Below, one piece after another: positions 7,910-16,890 of a stretch of DNA of 64,000 bases. The translations under genes were made by a program, and so were the position numbers. This DNA is from Novipirellula galeiformis. Its GTDB lineage: Bacteria; Planctomycetota; Planctomycetia; Pirellulales; Pirellulaceae. Position 1 is the stretch's first letter. Every line of letters starts with the position of its first letter. The notes under the pieces are model-generated. The model did no database searches. It saw only the letters and a program-made list of their open reading frames with translations, and was not told the DNA's origin. Location: positions 95,160 through 159,159 of the forward strand of contig NZ_SJPT01000004.1 in NCBI RefSeq assembly GCF_007860095.1, read 5' to 3'.

Positions 7910-10437
7910 TGACGATCCTACGAATTGATCCAGCGTGCCGGCGGAACTCCTCCACCGCCGATTCGGATCGCGGGGCGACGCGATCTCGCGCCACCGCGGG
8001 GCTTATTATCGCGTTTGGCATCCTCACCTTCCTGCCTCGCTCCTTTGCGGGTGAATCGCTGAGCATCGAGAATGCGGAGGCCGATCGCACGCTGCTTGGG
8101 CGTGATGCACGGATCCAATTGGTCGTCTCACGACACCATGCCGGTGAAGTTCATCGCACCGATGAAGATGTGACCGGCGACGTCGTCTACTCCGTAGAAC
8201 CGGCCGGAATTTTCAGTGTGGATCGTGATGGGTTCGTGATTCCCATCGCCGATGGACAAGCCACCCTGACCGCCAAACATGCCTCGGGCGCGACCTCCAA
8301 CGCGACATTCACGGTCAGCGGAATGAGCGAAGATCAAGCGGTTAGCTTTCCGGGGCAAGTGGTTCCGATCTTCACCAAGCTCGGCTGCAACGGCGGCGGA
8401 TGCCATGGCAAGGCGGCGGGCCAAAATGGGTTCAAGTTGTCTTTGTTGGGTTTTGAGCCGCGTGAAGATTACGAGCACTTGATTGGCGAGTCCCGAGGAC
8501 GTCGAATTTCACCCGCAATCCCCGACCAAAGCTTGCTGTTGCTCAAAGCGATCAACGCCTCACCCCACGGCGGCGGACAACGTCTCGAGGCGGACAGTCA
8601 CGAGTATCGCGTGATGCGCCGCTGGATCGCCCAAGGAACGAACTTTGGTGACGGAAAGGAACCCTCGGTCGTGTCGATCGAAGTGCTGCCCGCTCATCGA
8701 CGGTTGGCCCCAGGGGCCAGTCAACAATTGTCCGTCGTCGCCGTCTATTCTGATGGCGCGCGAGAAGATGTAACACGCGCGGCCCTCTACGAGGCCAACG
8801 ATACCGAGATGGCCGAGGTCGATGCCAAAGGCAAAGTGACCTTGAACAAGCACGTGGGTGATGTCGCCGTGATGGCTCGCTACCAAGGGCACGTCACGGT
8901 GTTCCGTGCGGATATCCCTCAAACGATCGAGTCGTCGCCGGAGTCGTTGACACCGCAGCCAGCCAACGTCGTCGACGTTCACGTCTTTGCCAAGCTTCAA
9001 TCGCTGGGGATTCCCGCCTCGGAAACCTGCGACGACGCGACCTTTTTGCGACGAGCAACGCTCGACATCGCAGGCCGTTTACCAACGCCTGAGGAAAGCT
9101 CTCAGTTCAACAGCGACCAAAGTGCGAATAAGCGTGAGGTGCTCGTCGACCAATTGCTGGCCAGCGAGGATCATGCCGATTATTTTGCCAGTAAATGGAA
9201 CGCGATTCTGCGCAACAAACGCCAAGGTGGCAACCTGGAATTCGCCACGATCGCGTTCCATCAATGGATCCGCGACAGCATTGCCGAAAACAAACCGTAT
9301 GACCAATTTGTTCGTGAGATCGTGACCGCGTCCGGGAGCGTCGCGAACCATCCTCCGGTCGTTTGGTTCCAACAAGTGCCCGACAAGAGCAGTCGCGTCG
9401 AAGACGCCGCACAACTTTTTTTGGCGCAACGTGTCGCCTGTGCTCACTGTCACCATCACCCCTACGAAAAGTGGAGCCAAGCGGATTACGCTCAACTCTC
9501 CGCCTTCTTTGCCACCGTCACCAAGAAGGCGGGCAGCGAGCCGTTGGAGCCTGATTTCATTGCGGAGGTCGGCGCCGCTACGTCACCTCACCCCAAAACC
9601 GGCCAACCGCTGACCGCCGCGGGACTCGACGCAGAATCCGCTGCCATCGATCCAAGCGAAGATGCTCGAGTCCATTTGGCTCAATGGATGACCGATCCGG
9701 CGAATCCCTTTTTTGCCCGCGCGTTGGTGAACCGTTATTGGAAACATTTCATGGGTCGCGGTTTGGTCGAGCCCGAAGACGACATGCGGATCACCAACCC
9801 TCCCTCCAACCCGGAACTGCTCGATGCGATGGCGGCATCGTTTGTGGAGTCCCACTTTGATCTACGCGCTCTGATTCGTCTGATCGTGTTGTCGAAAACC
9901 TATGGGCTCAGTAGCGAGCCGGCCGCAGGCAATCTTGGTGATCGACGCAGTTACTCGCGTTATTATCCCAAACGACTGCAGGCCGAAGTGTTGTTAGACG
10001 CGATTGACGATGTCTCAGGTAACCAAACCAAGTTCGCCGGAATGCCCGCGGGAACCAGGGCGGTGGCGCTGCCCGATACCGAGTTCGATTCGTATTTCCT
10101 TAGTGTGTTTGGCATCCCCGACTCTGTGACCGCATGTGAGTGCGAACGTTCCCAAGAGGCCAACTTGGCTCAGAGTCTGCACCTGATCAACTCGGACGAA
10201 ATCCAAGAAAAACTGGGGAACGATGCGGCCCGGGCCGCCAAACTAGCCGTCGATGGTGATCTGACGGATGAAGCAAAATTGCAGCAGCTATACACGCTCG
10301 CGTTCAGTCGCGAAGCAACCGATACGGAACGGAAAGCCATGCTTGGCTACTTGAGCAGCAAAGAAAATCGCCGAGAAGCCTTCGAAGACATCCTTTGGTC
10401 GTTAGTCAATTCCAAAGAGTTTTTGTTCAACCACTAG
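7909..10437 (+). CDS. DUF1549/DUF1553 protein with Ig-like domains and heme motifs
   Basis: An exported 842-residue protein. After a hydrophobic segment near residues 31-48 come a BIG2-type Ig-like domain (~50-140), a cytochrome-like segment with a CX4CH motif (CNGGGCHG, C160 to H166), another Ig-like region (~240-320), then DUF1549 (~335-540) with the canonical heme motif CAHCH at residues 511-515 inside VACAHCHHHPYEKW, and DUF1553 (~570-842) with ARALVNRYWKHFMGRGL. DUF1501 and DUF1549/1553 partners are usually adjacent in planctomycetes, as here. Electron transfer tied to polymer breakdown at the cell envelope is often proposed but not shown. It overlaps the upstream stop codon by one base. 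Confidence 0.88.
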   Translation: MTILRIDPACRRNSSTADSDRGATRSRATAGLIIAFGILTFLPRSFAGESLSIENAEADRTLLGRDARIQLVVSRHHAGEVHRTDEDVTGDVVYSVEPAGIFSVDRDGFVIPIADGQATLTAKHASGATSNATFTVSGMSEDQAVSFPGQVVPIFTKLGCNGGGCHGKAAGQNGFKLSLLGFEPREDYEHLIGESRGRRISPAIPDQSLLLLKAINASPHGGGQRLEADSHEYRVMRRWIAQGTNFGDGKEPSVVSIEVLPAHRRLAPGASQQLSVVAVYSDGAREDVTRAALYEANDTEMAEVDAKGKVTLNKHVGDVAVMARYQGHVTVFRADIPQTIESSPESLTPQPANVVDVHVFAKLQSLGIPASETCDDATFLRRATLDIAGRLPTPEESSQFNSDQSANKREVLVDQLLASEDHADYFASKWNAILRNKRQGGNLEFATIAFHQWIRDSIAENKPYDQFVREIVTASGSVANHPPVVWFQQVPDKSSRVEDAAQLFLAQRVACAHCHHHPYEKWSQADYAQLSAFFATVTKKAGSEPLEPDFIAEVGAATSPHPKTGQPLTAAGLDAESAAIDPSEDARVHLAQWMTDPANPFFARALVNRYWKHFMGRGLVEPEDDMRITNPPSNPELLDAMAASFVESHFDLRALIRLIVLSKTYGLSSEPAAGNLGDRRSYSRYYPKRLQAEVLLDAIDDVSGNQTKFAGMPAGTRAVALPDTEFDSYFLSVFGIPDSVTACECERSQEANLAQSLHLINSDEIQEKLGNDAARAAKLAVDGDLTDEAKLQQLYTLAFSREATDTERKAMLGYLSSKENRREAFEDILWSLVNSKEFLFNH

Positions 10438-10482
10438 CCACGAGCTTCTTTCCCCCTCTCCCTCTGCCCCTCCCCCACCTCA

Positions 10483-12603
10483 ATGCCTTCCTTCATCGTT
10501 CGACTTAGTCTCGCTTGGCTATGCATGGCCTCGATCGCTCAGGCCCAGTTCCTGGCGATTGAATTGCGCACCATCGATCCGCCACTTGCGACCATCGGGC
10601 AAAAGGCTAGCGTGTCGGTCGCCGGCGAGAACATGGACGAAGTGGACCAACTTTGGTTTTCTCACCCTGGGATCACGGCCACGATCCAATCGGTCGAGCC
10701 AGCCACTCCTGCGCCGCTGCTTGAGCCGACCCCAAAATACGGAAACTTCCACGTCACGGTCGCTGCGGATGTTTCGCCGGGACGGTACGAGGTCCGCGCC
10801 GTTGGCAGGCATGGTGTCTCGAATCCTCGCACCTTTTGGGTCACGTCACTGCCGATCGGTAACGCGACGATCAGCCACGATCGCAGCGTCCCCACTCCCC
10901 TGCCTCGGGACACCTGGGTGCATGCGACGTCGTTGGCAAACGCGATCCATTATTACGCTGTCGAAATCGCTGCCCCATCGACCACGATTTGTTACCGATC
11001 ACAAACCAGTGACTCGCCGATGATTGGGCAATGCAAACTTTACAACTCCGCAGGGAAAGTCGTCGCGTCGGCACGGGGAGCCGACGGGTTTGATCCCGAG
11101 ATGGTCATCACCGATCAACCGGCCGGGCAATACGTGCTCGCGGTCCGTGAATTCCTTTATCGCTCGGGTCCCCCGTACGCTTACCAATTGTCGGTTCAAT
11201 CGACCCCCGAATTGGCCAACCCCGAACATCAAGCCCATGCCGCGTTCGCATTTCCTCACGCCGCCACCGCACTGAACGTCGTTTCCGATCCCCAACCGGG
11301 GCGGACCGACACCGACATGCCGCAACGCATCGACCTACCGCATCAAGCGACATGGTGGTTCGCCTCGGCCAACGAAGTCAACACCTTCGAATTCGAAGTC
11401 ACCGAATCCGAATCGATTGCGATCGACGTCATTTCAGACCGCTTAGGCCAACCGACCGATGCGCGGATCATCGTCGATCGGATTTCCCGTGACGAAGCAG
11501 GTGCGGTCACGTATCACCCCGTCACGCGAGTCGACGATAGCCAAGTTGAAACCGATGGAGTGGTATCGCTGCGTACCAAGGACCCCTCGATGGTCTTCAC
11601 CGCGCCCGCCACCGCAACGTATCGATTGACGGTTCAAGATTTAGATATCGGAACCTCCCTGCGTGAGGACCAGTGGTTTGTGCTTCGCGTTGGTAAGCCC
11701 AATCCGGGATTCACCTTGGTGGCTTACCGTGTCTATCCGCATAAAGACAACAACCAATCCAAACCTCATGGTTCGAAGTTGTTTCGTGGCGGAGCAGAGC
11801 ACATCCGCGTGTTTGCGCTTCGGCGTGATGGATGGACCGGATCCATCGAAGTCTCGGCGGAAAACTTGCCCGCCGGCGTGCATTGTGAACCGGTCACGAT
11901 TGCTGCGAATCAAACTCAAGCGGACTTAACGTTATCAGCCGCTGAGGATGCCGCCGGCGGTGTCACGTCGATTCGCGTGGTAGGTCACAACGTCGACAAA
12001 ACCATCACGGAAACCGCCGTTGCCACCACGTTACAGCTCGCTCGCGGCGGCGGACGCGATTCGATCCGTTCGCGGATCACATCCGAGGTCGTCGTGGCGG
12101 TTTCTGAGGAAGACGTTTCGCCGCTAACGATGCGATTGGGCGACGCTAGCGTGGCAGACGTCAAAGTCGCTGAGGCGCTGTCAGTCGGAATCCAATTGAC
12201 GCGTCGCGAAGGGGGCAACGACGCCTGCGTCTTGCGGCCAATCTCCTTGCCCCCCGGTGTGACGATCGCGGAGGTGACCGTTCCAGCCGACCAATCCGAG
12301 GCCACCTGCACGATCCAAACGAGCGCGAAGACGCCCGCCGGAATTTACTCGCTCTCGCTAATGGCAGAAACTAAAATAAAGGTTCGGCCCAACCCGCAAT
12401 CGCTGGCCCAGGCCGAAGAAGCTCGCGCTCAGCTCCAATCGCTTCACGATGATCCCACCCAAGCGGCAAATCTCGATGCCATCAAGGCCGCCATCGTGGA
12501 GGCCGATAAGCGAGTGGAAGCTGCGAAAAAGGCTGCGGCTGAACAAACATTGACCGTCTTTATCCCCACCAATCTAGTGACGTTTCGAGTCGTTGTGCCA
12601 TGA
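10483..12603 (+). CDS. Exported beta-rich protein with PPC-like domains
   Basis: 706 residues starting with a clear signal peptide (MPSFIVRLSLAWLCMASIAQAQ). The body is beta-rich: an N-terminal IPT/Ig-like part, then repeated pre-peptidase-C-terminal-like segments, for example residues ~130-250 with YAVEIAAPSTTICYRSQ and GQYVLAVREFLY, and another at ~285-400. A C-terminal charged helical tail (~640-690) is rich in Ala, Glu and Lys. No catalytic motif is visible. It lies 45 bp after the DUF1549 gene and overlaps the following gene by ATGA, so it is cotranscribed. A role as binding or scaffold subunit for the neighbouring heme proteins is inference. Confidence 0.75.
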   Translation: MPSFIVRLSLAWLCMASIAQAQFLAIELRTIDPPLATIGQKASVSVAGENMDEVDQLWFSHPGITATIQSVEPATPAPLLEPTPKYGNFHVTVAADVSPGRYEVRAVGRHGVSNPRTFWVTSLPIGNATISHDRSVPTPLPRDTWVHATSLANAIHYYAVEIAAPSTTICYRSQTSDSPMIGQCKLYNSAGKVVASARGADGFDPEMVITDQPAGQYVLAVREFLYRSGPPYAYQLSVQSTPELANPEHQAHAAFAFPHAATALNVVSDPQPGRTDTDMPQRIDLPHQATWWFASANEVNTFEFEVTESESIAIDVISDRLGQPTDARIIVDRISRDEAGAVTYHPVTRVDDSQVETDGVVSLRTKDPSMVFTAPATATYRLTVQDLDIGTSLREDQWFVLRVGKPNPGFTLVAYRVYPHKDNNQSKPHGSKLFRGGAEHIRVFALRRDGWTGSIEVSAENLPAGVHCEPVTIAANQTQADLTLSAAEDAAGGVTSIRVVGHNVDKTITETAVATTLQLARGGGRDSIRSRITSEVVVAVSEEDVSPLTMRLGDASVADVKVAEALSVGIQLTRREGGNDACVLRPISLPPGVTIAEVTVPADQSEATCTIQTSAKTPAGIYSLSLMAETKIKVRPNPQSLAQAEEARAQLQSLHDDPTQAANLDAIKAAIVEADKRVEAAKKAAAEQTLTVFIPTNLVTFRVVVP

Positions 12604-15600
12604 TCCGACCTTCCTCTGTGCTCTCGTTTGCAATCCTCTCGCTGGCGATCACTTCGACATCGTTGGCCGAGGAATCGCCGGTCAAACCGGTCGACTTCGC
12701 CACTCAGGTGATGCCGATCCTGAAACGCAACTGTTTGGCGTGCCACCACCAACAGGAAGCGGAAGGCGGCCTCGTGCTCGAAACGTTAGCGTCGATCCAT
12801 GCCGGAGGCGACAGCGGGCCGGGGGCGACGCCAAAGGACCTCGAGTCGAGTTCGTTGTGGACGCGGGCCAGCGGCGAAGAAGATCCGATCATGCCACCGC
12901 CCGACAATTCCGTCGGTGCATCGCCATTGACCGCTGAAGAGCTTGCCTTGCTTCGTTTGTGGATCGAGCAAGGAGCCACAGGCACGGATGCGAGCGCCAG
13001 CGAAAAAATCGTCTGGCAACCGATTCCCGCTTCGATTCGCGCGACGTATGCGATGGATGTGTCCCCTGACAATCGCATCGCCGCCGTCGCACGTGCCAAC
13101 CGTGTCCTAATCGTCGACCTGCAATCGACCACCGAGGTGGCTCGATTATCCGACCCCTCGCTGGCCGATCTCGCGGTCGATGGCGGAATCGCCGACGTCG
13201 ACCTGATCCAATCGATTGCCTTCTCGCCCGACGGAGACCGTATCGCGACAGGAGGTTTCCGTACGGTCCGCATTTGGAAACGCACCCCTGCACCCGTTTC
13301 ACAGCCTCCCTCTCCGTTGGCAAACGCGAGCGGACCGATCGCGATCTCGCAGGATCAAACTCGAGCCGCTTTCGTCAATGCGATTGGTGACGTCGAGATC
13401 TGGGACTTAAACGCCCCACAGAAACAACACACCCTGACGAGCCCCGCTGGATTGGTCACTTCGCTCGGTTGGGCCAACACCGCAGGCGAAGACGAGCGAT
13501 TGTTCGTGGCGCGACAAGACGGACACCTCGCCGTCTGGAACGGCACAACCGGCGCCATCGTTTGCGAGTTACAAACGGACACGTCGATCGCAGAGATGGC
13601 GATCGCTCGCGACGCATCGACCTTGGTGACATTGACATCTGCGAAGCAGGTTCGCGCTTATCAATGCGCCGCCACCGAATCGGTCTGGAAGATCACTCCC
13701 GTCCACGAATCGGTCGGCGCGATTGCCGACGCCACCGCGATTGCGGCCACGCCGACCTTGATTGCAATTGCCAGCGAATCAGCCGGAGTCCTCTTGGTCG
13801 ATCCCAAAGCAAACACCGTCGTCCGCAAAATCGATCATGGTGCGGTAGTCGAGGCATTGGCCGTATCCTTGGACGACACGCAACTCGCCACAGCAGGACG
13901 CGACGGCAAGACGCGAAGCTGGAATCTAGCCGATGGCAAAGCCTTGATCACGATGCAGGGCACCCGCAAACAGCAATTGCGTCTAAACCAAGCGGACCAG
14001 GATGTCGTCCGGCAAAACGCAATCGTCGCGGCATTGAACGCAAAAACGGCGACGCTTGAAGCGTTGCTGAAGACCGAAAACGAGGCGCTCGCCAAAGTCA
14101 CCCAGGCGAAGAACGAAGCCACCGAAGCGTTGGCGGCCGCAACCAAGAAGCACGCGGATGCTGTGGCACTTGTGGCCACGACCCAAGCGACCCTAAAAAA
14201 GGCCAACGAAGACGCCGCGGCCGCTGAACCCTTGATCGCTACCGTCACCAAGCAATTGCAGGAAGCCAAAGCAAAAGTCGAGTTAGTGGCAAAACAACTC
14301 GCCGAACAACAAGCAGCGAAGGTGACCGCCGACGCCGAAGTCGCCAAGGCCCAAGCCGAAGTAGACGCCGCGACGAAAAAAGCGGCAGAAGCTAAAGCGG
14401 CAGAAGCTAAAGCCGCAGAAGCTAAAGCCGCAGAAGCCAAAGCCGCTGAAGCCAAAGCCGCTGAAGCCAAAGCCGCAGAAGCCAAAGCCGCAGAAGCCAA
14501 AGCCGCAGAAGCCAAAGCCGCTGAAGCTAAAGAGGGCGAGAGCGAGCCCGCGAAAGCCAACGTGGAAACGACTCCGGAAACCGGGAAGGAGGACGTGAAA
14601 GCAGCCGAAGCCTTGATCGCCGCTGCGACCAAGCAACTGCAGGATGCGAAAGCAAAATTGGATTTGGTGGCCAAGGAGATCGCAGCGAAGCAAGCTGAAA
14701 AAACGGCCACGGAAGCTCAAGTCACCAAGCTGCAAGCCGAATTGGACGCCGCGATGAAAAAAGCGGTCGATGCGAAGGCGTTGAGCGAAAAATCCACCAA
14801 GGATTTAGTGGCGCAAAACAAAGCGGTCACCGATACCGAAGCAGCCAAGACAAAAAGTGAGAGCGACCTCGCTAATCGCCAACAAGCGCTCGCATCGGCC
14901 ACCAGTGCACAGCAATTCGCTGCTGCGAGCATTCCCAAGCATCAAGCGATTGTCGCCTCTGAAACGCGACACGGCGAAGTCCTTACCAAGATCGCCGCCG
15001 CGGAACTTGGGCACAGCAACGCAGCCAGCAACGGTGTGATCGACGTAGACTTTCATGGCGACAACGTCGCCACCGCTCATCGCGATGGTTCACTTCGCTG
15101 GTACAGTGCGGGCACCGGAACCCCGCTGGGATCCCGCCAAGGGATCGGGCATGACCATGTGGCCATCATTGCCGATCAACTCGTTGGTTTTTCACAGCGA
15201 TCCACCGCAACCATCGTGTCGACGGCATTCACATGGCAACTTGAACGCACGATTGGTGCGATGGACTCCGATACGTTTGCCGACCGAGTGACGGCACTCG
15301 ACTTTCGCCGCGACGGATTGACGTTAGCAGTGGGAGGCGGGGCACCAAGTCGCTCCGGCGAAATCAAAATCTTTGCCGTTGAAACCGGTGAACTGCTTCG
15401 CGACTTCGGCTCGATCCATAGCGATACGGTACTCGGACTCGACTTTTCACCCGATGGCACGATGCTCGCTTCGGCATCGGCTGACAAGACCATTCGTTTG
15501 TTGGACATCGCCACCCAGACCCAAATCCGTACCCTCGAAGGCCACACTCACCACGTGTTGGCGGTTGCATGGCAACAGAATGGCAGCAACATCGTCTCGG

Positions 15601-15920
15601 CCAGCGCCGACCAAACGATCAAGGCCTGGGATTCTGAAACCGGCCAATCAACGCGTACCGTTGGCGGCTTTCCGAAAGAGATCTCGGCCCTGGATTTTGT
15701 CCAAGCGACCGATCAAGTCGCTGCAGCCGGATCCCACGGGGAAGTCCGTTTGGTGAAGACCAGCAATGGAGGCGTTGTGCGAACCTTCAAGGCGCCGAAC
15801 GACTTTCTGTATACCACACGGGTCACGCCCGATGGCGGCAAGGTGTTAGCGAGCGGCCAAAACGGCCACCTGCTAATTTGGAACCTCGCCGATGGAAAGT
15901 TGATCGGAGAAATGCCCTAG
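12600..15920 (+). CDS. Exported heme / WD40 / coiled-coil protein
   Basis: 1106 residues with a signal peptide (MIRPSSVLSFAILSLAI). A planctomycete cytochrome C domain carries CLACH at residues 45-49. A first WD40-like propeller follows (~140-455), then a long Ala/Glu/Lys coiled coil (~460-780) and a second group of WD40 repeats (~790-1106), for instance VLGLDFSPDGTMLASASADK. Ten AEAKA units from a 15-bp repeat interrupt the coiled coil at residues 596-645. It starts inside the stop codon of the upstream gene (ATGA) and is the last gene of the operon. The architecture suggests a heme protein held between two propeller interaction platforms joined by a rigid rod; this is inference. Confidence 0.85.
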   Translation: MIRPSSVLSFAILSLAITSTSLAEESPVKPVDFATQVMPILKRNCLACHHQQEAEGGLVLETLASIHAGGDSGPGATPKDLESSSLWTRASGEEDPIMPPPDNSVGASPLTAEELALLRLWIEQGATGTDASASEKIVWQPIPASIRATYAMDVSPDNRIAAVARANRVLIVDLQSTTEVARLSDPSLADLAVDGGIADVDLIQSIAFSPDGDRIATGGFRTVRIWKRTPAPVSQPPSPLANASGPIAISQDQTRAAFVNAIGDVEIWDLNAPQKQHTLTSPAGLVTSLGWANTAGEDERLFVARQDGHLAVWNGTTGAIVCELQTDTSIAEMAIARDASTLVTLTSAKQVRAYQCAATESVWKITPVHESVGAIADATAIAATPTLIAIASESAGVLLVDPKANTVVRKIDHGAVVEALAVSLDDTQLATAGRDGKTRSWNLADGKALITMQGTRKQQLRLNQADQDVVRQNAIVAALNAKTATLEALLKTENEALAKVTQAKNEATEALAAATKKHADAVALVATTQATLKKANEDAAAAEPLIATVTKQLQEAKAKVELVAKQLAEQQAAKVTADAEVAKAQAEVDAATKKAAEAKAAEAKAAEAKAAEAKAAEAKAAEAKAAEAKAAEAKAAEAKAAEAKEGESEPAKANVETTPETGKEDVKAAEALIAAATKQLQDAKAKLDLVAKEIAAKQAEKTATEAQVTKLQAELDAAMKKAVDAKALSEKSTKDLVAQNKAVTDTEAAKTKSESDLANRQQALASATSAQQFAAASIPKHQAIVASETRHGEVLTKIAAAELGHSNAASNGVIDVDFHGDNVATAHRDGSLRWYSAGTGTPLGSRQGIGHDHVAIIADQLVGFSQRSTATIVSTAFTWQLERTIGAMDSDTFADRVTALDFRRDGLTLAVGGGAPSRSGEIKIFAVETGELLRDFGSIHSDTVLGLDFSPDGTMLASASADKTIRLLDIATQTQIRTLEGHTHHVLAVAWQQNGSNIVSASADQTIKAWDSETGQSTRTVGGFPKEISALDFVQATDQVAAAGSHGEVRLVKTSNGGVVRTFKAPNDFLYTTRVTPDGGKVLASGQNGHLLIWNLADGKLIGEMP
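14385..14534 (+). repeat. In-frame 15-bp tandem repeat, ten units
   Basis: Ten consecutive 15-bp units of the form GCNGAAGCYAAAGCC encode AEAKA (the last unit AEAKE) within the coiled coil of the heme/WD40 protein. Units differ only at wobble positions, a sign of recent expansion by slippage or unequal exchange. Confidence 0.92.
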
Positions 15921-16085
15921 AGCGTGCTCCTTTTGATGTAGCGATCGTCGCCCGATGGTGGACCACTGTCGGGCGAACGTAGCAACAACTCGGATCCCAC
16001 ATCATGGCTCAGAGCTGCCCTCAGCGACTCGCGAATGATGTACGGATCAAAATCATCAGCCGATGCGGACGATTTGTAGTCGCGT

Positions 16086-16156
16086 TTTTTAACCCGAAGG
16101 ACAAGCGAACGAATATCAAGCTTGATTCGGTCTCTCGTTAACGCATCGGGTTAGGC
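16086..16156. repeat. Intergenic palindromic repeat, family 1 (AACCCGAAG type)
   Basis: An imperfect palindrome between convergent genes: AACCCGAAGG on the left arm and CATCGGGTT on the right, with GCGA / TCTCGTTA inner parts. Related copies lie at about 25346-25408, 27418-27488 and 30334-30424. Its position between 3' ends could let it act as a bidirectional terminator; no poly-T tract is present. Confidence 0.5.
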
Positions 16157-16167
16157 AAGACGCCTGA

Positions 16168-16890
16168 CTAGGCGTTTAGCACCCCTTCGAATAATCGGGA
16201 CCCGATCCGTACCATGGTCGCCCCTTCGGCGATCGCGACAGCAAAATCGCCGCTCATCCCCATCGACAACTCAGGCAGTGCCACACCGGTGTGAAGTTGC
16301 AATTCGTCACGAAGTTGGCGCGTCTCGGCGAATTGGCGGCGGGCCGACTCGGAATCCGTGCCCCAACCGGCCATCGCCATCAACCCCCGCACTTTGACAA
16401 CGTCATTGCCTGGCTCGGCAAGGTGACGCTCTAGGATCGGCTCGATCGCCTCGGGCATCAAACCCGTCTTATCGGGCTCGCCGCTGATATTTACCTCTAA
16501 CAACACCTCAGTCGGCTGCTTGAGAACGCTTGCTTCTTCGACAATCGCATGGAGCAATCGTTCACTGTCGACCGAGTGAATCCACGGCCGAAATGGCATC
16601 GATCGCCGCAGCTTGTTGCGTTGCAGATGGCCAATCAAGTGCCATTGGACCTGATCGGGAAACTCCACTTCGGCCGCCTTTTTCCACAGCACTTGCGGAC
16701 GGTTTTCTCCGAGCTGATGGCATCCCGCCTCGACCAGGGCGAGAGTCGTTTCCGCGTCAACGTACTTGCTAACGCCAATGATTTGGACCGAGTCGGACGG
16801 CCGCTTCGCAGCCGTCGTTGCGGCTTGCACGTCATCGACAACCGATTTCCAATTTTCCGCCAGACGCGTACGCATTTGGTCCTCAATCAT
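16168..16890 (-). CDS. YggS/PLPBP family pyridoxal-phosphate homeostasis protein
   Basis: 240 residues from ATG 16890, the usual length. PLP is bound by the lysine of GVSKYVD near residue 42. Other family marks are LGENRPQ, WHLIGHLQRNK, LLEVNISGEPDKTG, RGLMAMAGWG and the C-terminal LSMGMSGDFAVAIAEGATMVRIGSRLFEG. The family buffers free PLP and affects amino- and keto-acid balance; no catalysis is established. The start overlaps the last 8 bases of the upstream 655-residue gene, suggesting translational coupling, though the two have no evident functional link. Confidence 0.92.
   Translation of the reverse strand: MIEDQMRTRLAENWKSVVDDVQAATTAAKRPSDSVQIIGVSKYVDAETTLALVEAGCHQLGENRPQVLWKKAAEVEFPDQVQWHLIGHLQRNKLRRSMPFRPWIHSVDSERLLHAIVEEASVLKQPTEVLLEVNISGEPDKTGLMPEAIEPILERHLAEPGNDVVKVRGLMAMAGWGTDSESARRQFAETRQLRDELQLHTGVALPELSMGMSGDFAVAIAEGATMVRIGSRLFEGVLNA

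Noticed and set aside
13835..14710. Minus-strand frame giving an Ala/Ser/Cys/Phe-rich product
   Set aside because: It is the reverse reading of the Ala/Glu/Lys coiled coil and AEAKA repeats; low complexity only.
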